Assembly (NCBI GenBank): GCA_002842045.1
Contig: PHBX01000011.1
Span: forward strand, 124,001-188,000
Direction of reading: 5' to 3'
Source of the DNA: Chloroflexi bacterium HGW-Chloroflexi-3
Lineage (GTDB): Bacteria > Chloroflexota > Anaerolineae > Anaerolineales > Anaerolineaceae
Length of the DNA: 64,000 nt
In this document: one piece after another, positions 24,751 to 33,516 of the stretch
Position numbering within the stretch: the first letter of the stretch is position 1
How the letters are laid out: each line of letters begins with the position of its first letter
Notes under the pieces: generated by a model
The model's input: the letters and a program-made list of their open reading frames with translations, nothing else
Database searches by the model: none
What the model was told of the DNA's origin: nothing
Program-made: the position numbers and the translations under genes

Positions 24751-26853
24751 ATGACCCAATTCTTTTCGTTTCTCTACCAGATCATTTCACTAATCACCAT
24801 TACCTTCTTAATCAGTTTTGCTGTTTATGCCATTAGAAATCGCGTTTCCGTTGGAGCAGTTCCATTTGCTATTTGGCTTGGTTTTACCAGTGGTTGGTTA
24901 TTTGTTCAAAACTTGATAGCATATTTACCTGAAGATTTGATTACCATTGGTCTCAGGATTGAGTTATTTTTATTAAGCTTTGTTCCAGCAACATTTTTAC
25001 TGTTCATCCTGCAATTTACAGCACATAAACGGTGGAATAATTCCTGGCGGCAATCCATTATTTTAATTTTGCCATTGGTGACAATTCTATTTGGTTTAAT
25101 TACCAGAATGGATGAAATGATTTGGAAAAATATTGAATTTTTAAAAATCAATAATTTAAATTTTGTTGATTTTGAGTTCGGTAATTGGTTTGTTATTTTT
25201 TGGATCTATTCGATTTTTTTGTATGGTTTCATTTTTTACGAGATCAATAATCACAGTAAATTATCCATAAACATTGAAATATCCCAGGCAATGATGTTCA
25301 AATTATCAGCGGGGATTTCATTAATTCTCAGTCTATTGTGCTTGATTCCATTATTTCAACCTGAGATCTTAAAAATTGCATCAATTGGTTTTGGTATCAG
25401 TGGCATATTAATCGGATTCTCGATATATCATTATCAACTTTTCGACCTTTCACCATTAATTTATCATTCTCTGCTGGAAAATATTGAAGACGGAATCATT
25501 GTGATCAATAAAAGCTATCGATTATTACAAATCAATCGAACAGCTAAAATGCTACTTAATCTAAATGGCAATGCAATTATCGGCGAGGTATTGCACTCCC
25601 TTCTCCCCGTGAATTCACCCTGGTTGAATGTGATTCTCTTTAAACAAAATGATTTGGTTTTCCAATCAGAAAATGGGCAGGAGACATATTACGAAATTAA
25701 TTTCTCTTCCTTATCAACTCACAACCAGAATCCAAACGAACTCATTTTGATCCGTGATATTACTGAATATAAATCCAGTAAATTGGCGGAACAATCCGCT
25801 CGGGAAATGGCAGAGATTCGGGCTATGGAGTTGGATGTTTTACTCAAGGTGGCAGAACAACTCAATCAATCGGTCGAGTTAAAGGATGTGATGTCAATGG
25901 GGTTGGAAGCAATAGTCTCATTGATTGGAGCCCGATTTGGATATGTGATCCTGGCAGATGAATTTGGCCGGCCGGGGTTGGCGGGCTCTTATAAGCTTCC
26001 AGAAGCAGTTAAGGAAGCATTTGATGCATATCCGATTTGCCCGGTTTGTAAATCTTTTGAACGCTTATTAAATGGAGAATATCAGGAGCCGGTGACTTTC
26101 ATGCCCTGCCGGGTATTGTTCGACGTTTCGATTTCGTATCCTGGTTTAATCAGTATTCCATTGAAATTAGGGGAACGTCGAATAGGTTTTCTGCATCTGG
26201 TGATGGCACCCGAAGTTATTTTTTCTGGTGATGAAATATCATTATTACAAACATTAGGTGACCAATTCAGCGCTGCAGTGGAACGCGCCAGGATGTATGA
26301 AAACTTTGAAAAAATGGCAATGATAGATTCATTAACCGGGCTTTACAATCGCAGACAGTTATTTAATCTTGGCCAAATAGAATTCAGTCGTGCCTGCCGC
26401 TATAACCATTCGATTTCGGTGATTATGCTGGATATTGACTTATTCAAAAAAGTGAATGATGTGTATGGCCACATCATTGGTGATCAGGTTCTTCAGCAAA
26501 TTGCCAACCGATGCCGTTCAGTATTAAGAACATCAGATATTATTGGAAGATATGGGGGGGAGGAATTCGTTATCTTGCTCCCCGAAACAAGCATCCATCA
26601 TGCACAGAATATTGCCAATCGTATTCGGCTTCTAGTGTTGGATAGACCCATTATGACGGATCGAGGAGATATCTCTGTGTCTGTCAGTTTAGGTATTTCC
26701 AGTATGGAGGGAGATTGTGACTCACGACTGGAATGGGTGATTGATCAGGCAGATCAGGCTTTATTAAAGGCCAAAGATTTAGGGCGTAATCGCGTGGTGA
26801 CCTGGAAAGAAAACCAGTTGCCACTGTATCAAAAAATAGATAAACCAAAATAA
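24751..26853 (+). CDS. 7TM-PAS-GAF diguanylate cyclase
   Basis: A protein of about 700 residues. A seven-helix membrane sensor (HisKA_7TM-like, about 1-225) is followed by a PAS domain (ENIEDGIIVINKSYRLLQIN), a coiled-coil linker rich in Glu/Ala, a GAF domain (about 380-520) and a GGDEF domain. The GGDEF motif is GRYGGEEF, so the catalytic site is intact, and an RxxD inhibition site (RTSD) sits five residues before it. The GAF domain carries Cys in CPVC and MPCRV, possible ligands of a metal or cluster. The start is uncertain: ATG 24751 follows a run of seven Gs very closely, and a TTG at 24730 is in frame. The product is c-di-GMP. Confidence 0.88.
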   Translation: MTQFFSFLYQIISLITITFLISFAVYAIRNRVSVGAVPFAIWLGFTSGWLFVQNLIAYLPEDLITIGLRIELFLLSFVPATFLLFILQFTAHKRWNNSWRQSIILILPLVTILFGLITRMDEMIWKNIEFLKINNLNFVDFEFGNWFVIFWIYSIFLYGFIFYEINNHSKLSINIEISQAMMFKLSAGISLILSLLCLIPLFQPEILKIASIGFGISGILIGFSIYHYQLFDLSPLIYHSLLENIEDGIIVINKSYRLLQINRTAKMLLNLNGNAIIGEVLHSLLPVNSPWLNVILFKQNDLVFQSENGQETYYEINFSSLSTHNQNPNELILIRDITEYKSSKLAEQSAREMAEIRAMELDVLLKVAEQLNQSVELKDVMSMGLEAIVSLIGARFGYVILADEFGRPGLAGSYKLPEAVKEAFDAYPICPVCKSFERLLNGEYQEPVTFMPCRVLFDVSISYPGLISIPLKLGERRIGFLHLVMAPEVIFSGDEISLLQTLGDQFSAAVERARMYENFEKMAMIDSLTGLYNRRQLFNLGQIEFSRACRYNHSISVIMLDIDLFKKVNDVYGHIIGDQVLQQIANRCRSVLRTSDIIGRYGGEEFVILLPETSIHHAQNIANRIRLLVLDRPIMTDRGDISVSVSLGISSMEGDCDSRLEWVIDQADQALLKAKDLGRNRVVTWKENQLPLYQKIDKPK

Positions 26854-26954
26854 ACCCTTTCTCTCCAGGTAAATTAGGACAGAATGATTGAATTATGAAG
26901 GAATTCGTCATAAAATGGGTCTGGTTAACGATGAGATCAAATTGAGGTTTTTGA

Positions 26955-27716
26955 ATGACAGATTATTCTACTTATATTCCAGAAAGTGTGATGGCTATTG
27001 TTGCTCATCCTGATGATATTGAGTTTTCCTGTGCAGGAACGTTAGCGAGGTTGGCAAATGCAGGTGCTCGTGTGAGTTATGTATTGTGCACCAGCGGAGA
27101 TGTAGGTATTGCTACCCCAGGTATGACCCGTGAAAAAGCTGCAGAAATTCGGGAAGAAGAAGCCCGGCTTGCTGCAAAAATTGCTGGAGCAACAGAAATT
27201 ATTTTTCTGGGTGAACCAGATGGATTATTACAAGCTACCCTGGAATTGAGGAAGAAAATTGTTCGGGAAATCCGGAGGTTTAAACCGGAGGTGGTAATAA
27301 CAGGTGATCCCACTGTCGTTTTTGCCAGTGAATATTACATCAATCACCCTGACCATAGAGCAGCGGCAACAGCGGCGCTGGATGCTGTCTTCCCGGCAGC
27401 CGGGCAACCTAATCTTTTTCAGGAATTGGAAAGCGAAGGACTTCGAGCTCACAAAGTGCGCAAAGTTTTCATCTATGGGCAACAACAATCTGAGCTTTTC
27501 CTCAGCATTGACGAAACCATCGAAATAAAGTTGTCGGCTTTACGGGCGCATAAGAGCCAATTCCCCCATTGGGATCCTGGTGAACGCGTAAAACAATGGG
27601 CTTCCGAAAGAGCGAAAGATAAAGGCATGCAATATGCAGAAGCATTCCGCGTGATCACTTTAGAGGATGATGAAACATGGGAGCGTTTACGCCACACACA
27701 AAACGGCGTGGGCTAA
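26955..27716 (+). CDS. PIG-L/LmbE-family deacetylase
   Basis: A 253-residue zinc hydrolase of the LmbE/PIG-L family, which removes acetyl groups from N-acetylglucosamine-type substrates such as thiol precursors or sugars. The metal motif is AHPDDIEF (residues 17-24; usual form PHPDDE) and the distal histidine pair is in INHPDHRAA near residue 130. The pattern SGDVGIATPG also fits. Length is normal. The gene stands alone and is convergent with the LCP gene. BshB, MshB and Mca are members of this family; the natural substrate here is unknown. Confidence 0.9.
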   Translation: MTDYSTYIPESVMAIVAHPDDIEFSCAGTLARLANAGARVSYVLCTSGDVGIATPGMTREKAAEIREEEARLAAKIAGATEIIFLGEPDGLLQATLELRKKIVREIRRFKPEVVITGDPTVVFASEYYINHPDHRAAATAALDAVFPAAGQPNLFQELESEGLRAHKVRKVFIYGQQQSELFLSIDETIEIKLSALRAHKSQFPHWDPGERVKQWASERAKDKGMQYAEAFRVITLEDDETWERLRHTQNGVG

Positions 27717-27726
27717 TGTTTGCGAT

Positions 27727-28767
27727 TTATTCGCCAAACATCTCCAATAATAATGGATTAATCATCTCCCAGTTAGGTATGAGGATATTAGCTCCATCAG
27801 CAGTGATTGTTGGATAAACCATCTCACGTGTGATGGTTTGACTGTTGATTGTATCTGAGATGATGGCTCGCACCAATGCAACGCCAATACGTGAGATTTC
27901 GAAGAATGGGACATTCGTGTCTATTGCTTGTAAACCGGTCGAGATGATCAATGGGATCCTTGGCCACGAGAGCGGATTGAGCATTTGTTTAACGGCAGCT
28001 TTAAGCATCATTTGTCCGCGTTGCATTCTAAAGAAATCATCGCTACTCTGGCGATCCCTTACAAATGCCAGCGCCTGGTCTCCATCCAAAGTATAGGTTC
28101 CAGGTTCATAACCGGACATGGGTTCTTGAATTTCGATAATGATACCACCCATTGCATTGATGATATCTTTGAAGCCTTCAAAATTGAATCGGACGTAATA
28201 ATTTACTGTTAATCCAAAATTATCACGAACAGTTTGCATTGCAGCGTCTGGTCCTGTACCAGCCAGATTTGCTTCAGCAAAGAAGTGAGCTGTATTGATG
28301 CGATTCTCACCATAATTCGGAATATTTACCCACAGGTCACGGGGGATGGATAGTAAATTGACATCCGGCTTCAGTGGAATCACACTCAAGAGCATTATGG
28401 TGTCAGTTCTGCCAACAAAAGTTCCTTCCGGAGAGCGATCGACACCCAGGATCAATACATTGGTGCGATAGGGAAATAATAAAATGCCAATGGTGATGGC
28501 CAGTACTGGAATTACCAATCCCCAAACACAACAACCACAACCTTTTCGCTTTCTCTTCGGTTGAATCTCGGGTTTATGTTGTAACGGCAATCGTGAATTG
28601 GAAATTTGAATGGGTTGATAATTGGCATTTTTATCATCATGGAAAATCGGTTGGGTATTCGCAAAAGTTTCCATGGGTTGGGTCACATCCAACGAGCGAT
28701 CTTTTTGCTTTCGGATTGGCTGTGTATCTTCTTCAGAAAAATTTGTATGTGGATTATTTATATCCAT
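27727..28767 (-). CDS. LytR-CpsA-Psr (LCP) family envelope ligase
   Basis: An LCP protein, which transfers polymers from lipid carriers to the cell wall. It has a cytoplasmic head of about 75 residues, one membrane helix (VWGLVIPVLAITIGILLF, about 81-98) and the LCP domain: GVDRSPEGTFVGRTDTIM, SIPRDLWV, NRINTAH, and the arginine-rich FVRDRQSSDDFFRMQRGQ. The head contains TQPI, TQPM and TQPI at about 15, 29 and 38 and ends with KRKRKGCGCC. ATG 28767 has GGAG eleven bases upstream; a TTG at 28824 would add a fourth copy (TQTM), so the start may be further upstream. Confidence 0.9.
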   Translation of the reverse strand: MDINNPHTNFSEEDTQPIRKQKDRSLDVTQPMETFANTQPIFHDDKNANYQPIQISNSRLPLQHKPEIQPKRKRKGCGCCVWGLVIPVLAITIGILLFPYRTNVLILGVDRSPEGTFVGRTDTIMLLSVIPLKPDVNLLSIPRDLWVNIPNYGENRINTAHFFAEANLAGTGPDAAMQTVRDNFGLTVNYYVRFNFEGFKDIINAMGGIIIEIQEPMSGYEPGTYTLDGDQALAFVRDRQSSDDFFRMQRGQMMLKAAVKQMLNPLSWPRIPLIISTGLQAIDTNVPFFEISRIGVALVRAIISDTINSQTITREMVYPTITADGANILIPNWEMINPLLLEMFGE

Positions 28768-28864
28768 CGTTTGAGTCACTCCAAATTTGTGCTGACAATG
28801 ATTATAACCGGATTCAAAGTGCAAGGAAAAAAAAGATTTTCTTCTACATGATATATGAAAATAC

Positions 28865-28893
28865 TTGACAATTCAGGTCGAATTAGATAATAT
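28865..28893 (+). promoter_or_regulatory. Promoter of the copper operon
   Basis: TTGACA (28865-28870) and TAATAT (28888-28893) lie 17 bases apart, directly before the C/G-rich operator-like site. Confidence 0.75.
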
Positions 28894-28899
28894 AGTTTT

Positions 28900-28924
28900 A
28901 TGCCCCCCCCGTGGGGAGGGGGTA
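28900..28924. promoter_or_regulatory. CsoR-type operator
   Basis: A run of eight Cs, GT, then GGGGAGGGGG followed by TAA. It matches the general CsoR pattern of a C-tract and a GGGGGTA-type tract forming a pseudo-palindrome, and it sits immediately downstream of the -10 of a copper operon. Confidence 0.6.
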
Positions 28925-28934
28925 AGGAGATAGG

Positions 28935-29134
28935 ATGCACGATCATAAAGAAGTAATTCAAAGACTCAAAATTGCTGAAGGGCACCTGCGGGGTGTTCAG
29001 CGCATGGTCGCAAGATTCTCGAAGGTCACTTACATTCGTGCCTGGTCACTGCCGTTAAAGGTGATGATCCGAATGAGAGAGAACGGGTGCTGTTGGAAAT
29101 TACCGAGGTTTTTGAAGCAGCAACCAAAGTATAA
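28935..29134 (+). pseudogene. csoR: Copper-sensing repressor CsoR with internal deletion and frameshift
   Basis: The frame from ATG 28935 starts as normal CsoR (HKEVIQRLKIAEGHLRGVQRMV) and then becomes non-homologous. A second frame from about 29018 continues as CsoR (LEGHLHSCLVTAVKGDD ... LLEITEVFEAATKV) and stops at 29134. The total of 200 bases is about 70 short of a usual gene, so a block encoding roughly 23 residues is lost. It contained the first copper-binding cysteine region. The second-half His and Cys are still visible. AAGGAGA is a good ribosome binding site. The protein should not repress normally. A read or assembly error is possible. Confidence 0.85.
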
Positions 29135-29148
29135 AAAAAGGAGATCAA

Positions 29149-29355
29149 ATGACTGAAATTACATTAAATGTACCCAATATATCTTGTGGACATTGTGTCC
29201 ATACCATACAAACTGAATTAGTCGATTTAGAAGGCGTTAAGAAAGTAGTTGCTTCTGCTCAAACGAGACAAGTAACTGTTTCATTTGAACAACCTGCGGA
29301 TACTGAAACAATTAAAGCCTTGTTGACAGAAATCAATTATCCAGCGGTTGATTAG
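29149..29355 (+). CDS. copZ: Copper chaperone CopZ
   Basis: A 68-residue heavy-metal-associated domain. The metal loop is ISCGHCVHTIQTE (CxxC at residues 13-16), and the remaining sequence shows the ferredoxin-like pattern with KKVVASAQTRQVTVSF. It carries Cu(I) to the CopA ATPase. AAAAGGAG precedes the ATG. It is in an operon after the broken csoR and 53 bases before copA. Confidence 0.93.
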   Translation: MTEITLNVPNISCGHCVHTIQTELVDLEGVKKVVASAQTRQVTVSFEQPADTETIKALLTEINYPAVD

Positions 29356-29408
29356 GAATTGAGTAAGGTTTCACCAGAGTTTATAGATAATCATGAAAGG
29401 TATATCCA

Positions 29409-31838
29409 ATGGCTGAGTCAAAGCACATCGTATTACCCATCACAGGAATGACTTGCGCAAATTGTGTCGCTTCTGTAGAGCGAAATATTAAGAAAGAAAA
29501 GGGGATAAATTCTGCTATCGTGAATCTCTCTTCAGAGCGAGCGACAGTTGATTACGATCCCACTCTGGTGAAACTCCCTATAATCTTACAGCGTGTAGAA
29601 CGTGCAGGTTATGGGGTCGCAACGGGTGAAGCAGATCTATACGTCCAGGGTATGAGTGATGACAATGACGCCAGACGTCTCGAAAAAGCATTATCATCCC
29701 AGGAAGGTGTCTTAGCTACCAGTGTAATTTATTCAGCGGAACGGGCAAAGGTTACTTATATTCCGACCATAATCAGCCAGCAGGACTTACGAAAAATTGT
29801 CAAACAGGCTGGTTTCCAGGCTGTTGAAACCGGTGATTCTGCAGTCGATGCTGAAGCGCAAGCCAGGGAAGCTGAAATAAATTACCAAAAGATGATGTTG
29901 ATCATCGGCCTGATCTTCACAATCCCGCTCTTTATTCTATCTATGGGAATGGACCTGGGTCTGATAAAAGTGGATATGCACAGTACCTGGCCGAAATGGG
30001 TGATGTTTGCCCTGGCAACGCCGGTCCAGTTTTATGTCGGTAGGCAATACTACATAGGGGCATACAAATCCCTGCGAAACGGTTCCGCAAACATGGATGT
30101 ACTGGTTGCCATGGGATCCTCAGCTGCCTACCTGTACTCCATACCGATTGTATTAGGTCTTCTACCAGGTCATGTATATTTTGAAACCGCGGCAGTCATC
30201 ATAACACTGATCAAATTGGGAAAGTATCTGGAAGCCAAGGCTAAGGGTCGAACTTCGGAAGCAATCAAAAAATTGATGAATTTACGGGCGGCTACGGCAC
30301 GAGTAATCAGAGATGGCAATGAAATCGAGATCCCTACCGATGAAGTAACCATCGGTGATGTGGTGCTTGTGCGGCCAGGAGAAAAAGTTCCGGTGGATGG
30401 AGTGGTGATGGAAGGCAGAACCACAATCGATGAATCGATGTTAACCGGTGAATCGATGCCTGTTGATAAAAAACCGGGTGATATTGTGATTGGGGCTACT
30501 TTAAATAAAGTTGGGCTCATTCGATTTGAAGCAACCAAGGTAGGCAAAGAAACAGCTCTGGCGCAAATTATAAAATTAGTCGAAGAAGCTCAGGGCAGTA
30601 AAGCACCAATTCAGAAATTAGTCGATAAAATTTCCTCTGTATTTGTTCCGATTGTAATAGGGATTGCAGTTCTTACCTTCCTGATCTGGTTTTTTGCTGT
30701 TCCACCTGTAGTCAACGCTGATGTATCACAATTCACACGAGCGTTAATCAAGATGATCGCAGTACTGGTCATTGCCTGTCCCTGTGCCATGGGATTGGCG
30801 ACTCCAACAGCGGTCATGGTTGGTACAGGACTGGGAGCTGAACATGGAATTCTGTTTAAATCCAGTGAAGCCCTGGAAAGTGCAGGAAAACTGGATGTTG
30901 TTGTACTGGATAAAACCGGTACCATTACTCGCGGTCAACCTGCGGTTACGGATATTCTCGTCAAGAGATTTCCAGCTGGAGAAGAAGAATTATTACGGCT
31001 GGCTGCATCAGTAGAAAAAGGGAGTGAACATCCATTGGGTGAAGCCATTCTGACAGAAGCAAACCAGCGAGGGCATCATCTCAGCGATCCGCAAGGGTTT
31101 CAGGCGCAGGTAGGATCTGGCGTTGCAGCGGAAGTGGATGGAAAAAGAATAGCTGTAGGCAACCTGCGAATGGCAAAAGAGATGAACTGGCAGACTGAAG
31201 AATTGAATGCGGATATTAAAAGATTACAGGATGAAGCCAAGACCGTCATGCTGGTTGCCATTGATGGTGTAGTGTATGGATGCATTGCCGTGGCAGATAT
31301 GATTAAGTCTGGATCTATAGAAGCCATTGATGCATTGAAGGCAATGAAATTAAAAACGGTCATGATCACTGGTGATAATCAACAGACAGCAAATGCAGTC
31401 GCTCAGCAGGTTCATCTTGATCAGGTGATTGCAGAAGTATTGCCAGCGGATAAAATTGAGAAAGTAAAACAGCTGCAAATGGATGGCGCTGTCGTAGCTA
31501 TGGTGGGAGATGGCATTAATGACGCCCCAGCCCTGGCGCAAGCGGATGTTGGTATGGCTATTGGCACCGGCACAGATGTTGCCATGGCTTCTGCTCCTGT
31601 CGTTTTGATGGGTGGAGATTTATCCGGTGTTCCAAAAGCGATTCGTTTATCTCGTTTGACGTTATCGACCATAAAACAGAATTTATTCTGGGCGTTTATC
31701 TATAACATTCTCCTGATTCCTGCGGCAGCCATGGGATATTTAAATCCAATGTTGGCAGCTGGAGCGATGGCATTCAGCAGTGTGTTTGTTGTCAGCAATA
31801 GCTTACGATTACGCCGGAAAAAACTGATTGTCCACTAA
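29409..31838 (+). CDS. copA: Copper-exporting P1B-type ATPase CopA
   Basis: An 809-residue membrane ATPase that exports Cu(I). There are two N-terminal HMA domains; the first has the metal site GMTCANC (residues 13-19), while the second (from about residue 75, [14 protein letters not shown]) has lost both cysteines. Eight membrane helices follow with the transport motif CPCAMG, the phosphorylation motif DKTGT, TGES in the actuator domain, HPLGEAI in the nucleotide-binding domain and [10 protein letters not shown] in the hinge. The final membrane part has the conserved [19 protein letters not shown] segment. It ends four bases inside the convergent LRR gene. Confidence 0.96.
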   Translation: MAESKHIVLPITGMTCANCVASVERNIKKEKGINSAIVNLSSERATVDYDPTLVKLPIILQRVERAGYGVATGEADLYVQGMSDDNDARRLEKALSSQEGVLATSVIYSAERAKVTYIPTIISQQDLRKIVKQAGFQAVETGDSAVDAEAQAREAEINYQKMMLIIGLIFTIPLFILSMGMDLGLIKVDMHSTWPKWVMFALATPVQFYVGRQYYIGAYKSLRNGSANMDVLVAMGSSAAYLYSIPIVLGLLPGHVYFETAAVIITLIKLGKYLEAKAKGRTSEAIKKLMNLRAATARVIRDGNEIEIPTDEVTIGDVVLVRPGEKVPVDGVVMEGRTTIDESMLTGESMPVDKKPGDIVIGATLNKVGLIRFEATKVGKETALAQIIKLVEEAQGSKAPIQKLVDKISSVFVPIVIGIAVLTFLIWFFAVPPVVNADVSQFTRALIKMIAVLVIACPCAMGLATPTAVMVGTGLGAEHGILFKSSEALESAGKLDVVVLDKTGTITRGQPAVTDILVKRFPAGEEELLRLAASVEKGSEHPLGEAILTEANQRGHHLSDPQGFQAQVGSGVAAEVDGKRIAVGNLRMAKEMNWQTEELNADIKRLQDEAKTVMLVAIDGVVYGCIAVADMIKSGSIEAIDALKAMKLKTVMITGDNQQTANAVAQQVHLDQVIAEVLPADKIEKVKQLQMDGAVVAMVGDGINDAPALAQADVGMAIGTGTDVAMASAPVVLMGGDLSGVPKAIRLSRLTLSTIKQNLFWAFIYNILLIPAAAMGYLNPMLAAGAMAFSSVFVVSNSLRLRRKKLIVH

Positions 31839-32359
31839 CGACGAATAATCAAATCTCGGCGCTCGATCTTTTTTAATGCAGCATGCGAGATTTTAGGAAT
31901 TCCTCGCAGGTATATTTCCTCTAATCGCCGCATCTCGCCAAGTTTTTTAATGCTCAAATCAGTCAGACGCGTGCAGTAACTTAAATCCAGGTAGCGAATA
32001 TTGCGCATTTTGATGATGGGATCGATGCCATAATCATTCAGTCCACAAGCGCTCAGGTTGAGGTGAGAAATTTGCGTCAGTAATGGAATAAAACGCATTC
32101 CTTTATTGCCAACATTGCGATTTTCGGATAGGTTGAATGAAAATAAACCATCCACATCCTGAATTTCTTCTATCAAGCCTTTGATCGTTTCATCTTTCAA
32201 ATTTTTTATGCTAATTTCCGCAACCATGTCGGTTGGAATGTCAAAAAATCCAGGTCCTTCACCTAATTTAACCCAGTCTGAATCAATCTGGTTGGCTGGT
32301 TTGACGAGTATTTCAATGGGATAACTTGTTTCGATGCGACGATTTGGTTGTTCATACAT
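31835..32359 (-). CDS. Leucine-rich-repeat protein
   Basis: A 174-residue cytosolic protein whose second half is a series of leucine-rich repeats ([66 protein letters not shown]). The repeats are like the Cys-containing type of F-box/AMN1 proteins. The first 60 residues have no repeat ([19 protein letters not shown]). No signal peptide is present. Its 3' end overlaps copA by four bases in convergent orientation. It may be a binding adaptor; the function is unknown. Confidence 0.75.
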   Translation of the reverse strand: MYEQPNRRIETSYPIEILVKPANQIDSDWVKLGEGPGFFDIPTDMVAEISIKNLKDETIKGLIEEIQDVDGLFSFNLSENRNVGNKGMRFIPLLTQISHLNLSACGLNDYGIDPIIKMRNIRYLDLSYCTRLTDLSIKKLGEMRRLEEIYLRGIPKISHAALKKIERRDLIIRR

Positions 32360-32402
32360 ACTGGCATTTTATCATATTTGAAATTTCTACTTGAATTAGA
32401 AT

Positions 32403-32446
32403 AAAAAAAAACACATCCAGCCATCTTTCGTTGGATGTGTTTTTGG
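32403..32446 (-). terminator. Terminator of the aldolase gene
   Basis: A 13-bp stem (AAAAACACATCCA with its complement) gives a T-run of eight on the minus strand, 15 bases after the aldolase stop. Confidence 0.88.
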
Positions 32447-32460
32447 AAATTGCGATGATT

Positions 32461-33408
32461 CTATTTCAAGAATTTCTTGATTTCCGGAATTTGCCCGGCA
32501 CTACCTAATTTCTGATTCTTATCCGCAATGAATTTTGCATATTCAGCCATGAAAACTTTTCCTGGTGGACGAAGGTCAAAATTTTCCGGGTGTTCCAGAA
32601 AATATTCGCGATGAACGCGAGTCCAAACCAGACGTCCATCTGTATCAATGTTGATTTTGGTTACGCCCAGTTCTGCTGCGCGTTTGAATTGTCGATCATC
32701 AACGCCTTTAGCACCCATAAGCTTGCCACCTGCTTTGTTGATGCGTTCAACTTCTTCCTGCGGCACCGAACTGGAACCATGCATGACCAGGGGAAAACCA
32801 GGTAAATGTTTTTGAATCTCAGATAACACATCAAATCGTAATGCCTGTGTTCCGGAAAATTTGAATGCTCCATGGCTTGTTCCGATTGCACAGGCTAAGG
32901 AGTCCACACCTGTACGTTCAACAAATTCTTTTGCCTGGTCGGGATCGGTTAATTTTGCATCAGCCTCATCGACTGCAACGTGTTCTTCCACACCACCTAA
33001 TTGTCCTAATTCTGATTCCACGACAACACCCTTAGCGTGAGCAGCATCCACCACACGTTTGGTGATGGCAATGTTCTCGTCAAAGGTCTCATGACTGGCA
33101 TCAATCATCACCGAGCTATAAAAACCACTCTCAATGCAGTCATAACAGGCTTGTTCATCACCATGATCAAGGTGTACAGCAAAGATCGCATCCGGGAAAA
33201 TTACATCCGCTGCCCGTATGATTGATTCCAGGACAAATTTATCTGTGTATGAACGCGCCCCTTTACTGATTTGAATAATAAAAGGCGCCTCCGATTCAAC
33301 ACAACCACGGAACAGACCCATGGTCTGCTCCACATTGTTGATATTGTAGGCACCAATTGCATATTTTCCATATGCTAAATCGAATAATTTCTTGGTCGTT
33401 ACAATCAT
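32461..33408 (-). CDS. fba: Class II (zinc-dependent) fructose-bisphosphate aldolase
   Basis: A 315-residue class II ketose-bisphosphate aldolase acting in glycolysis and gluconeogenesis. Family signatures are AYNINNVEQ near residue 20, the zinc-binding HLDHGDEQA near residue 80, MIDASHETFDENI, VESELGQLGGVEE near residue 130, GTSHGAFKF and the phosphate-binding VMHGSSSVP near residue 210, then KINIDTDGRL. ATG 33408 has AAGGAG at proper distance. The sequence could also fit tagatose- or sulfofructose-type relatives, but fructose-1,6-bisphosphate is the best guess. It has its own promoter and terminator. Confidence 0.92.
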   Translation of the reverse strand: MIVTTKKLFDLAYGKYAIGAYNINNVEQTMGLFRGCVESEAPFIIQISKGARSYTDKFVLESIIRAADVIFPDAIFAVHLDHGDEQACYDCIESGFYSSVMIDASHETFDENIAITKRVVDAAHAKGVVVESELGQLGGVEEHVAVDEADAKLTDPDQAKEFVERTGVDSLACAIGTSHGAFKFSGTQALRFDVLSEIQKHLPGFPLVMHGSSSVPQEEVERINKAGGKLMGAKGVDDRQFKRAAELGVTKINIDTDGRLVWTRVHREYFLEHPENFDLRPPGKVFMAEYAKFIADKNQKLGSAGQIPEIKKFLK

Positions 33409-33449
33409 AGGTGTCTCCTTATAATTATTAATTGCTCATAATTTGCATT

Positions 33450-33478
33450 ATTACAAAAGCATTAACATTGTAAATCAA
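33450..33478 (-). promoter_or_regulatory. Promoter of fba
   Basis: On the minus strand TTGATT (33473-33478) and TGTAAT (33450-33455) with a 17-base spacer, about 42 bases before the start codon. Confidence 0.55.
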
Positions 33479-33516
33479 TTGCCCTGGAAATTCCATTCAA
33501 TGTTGTTATTGATCAC

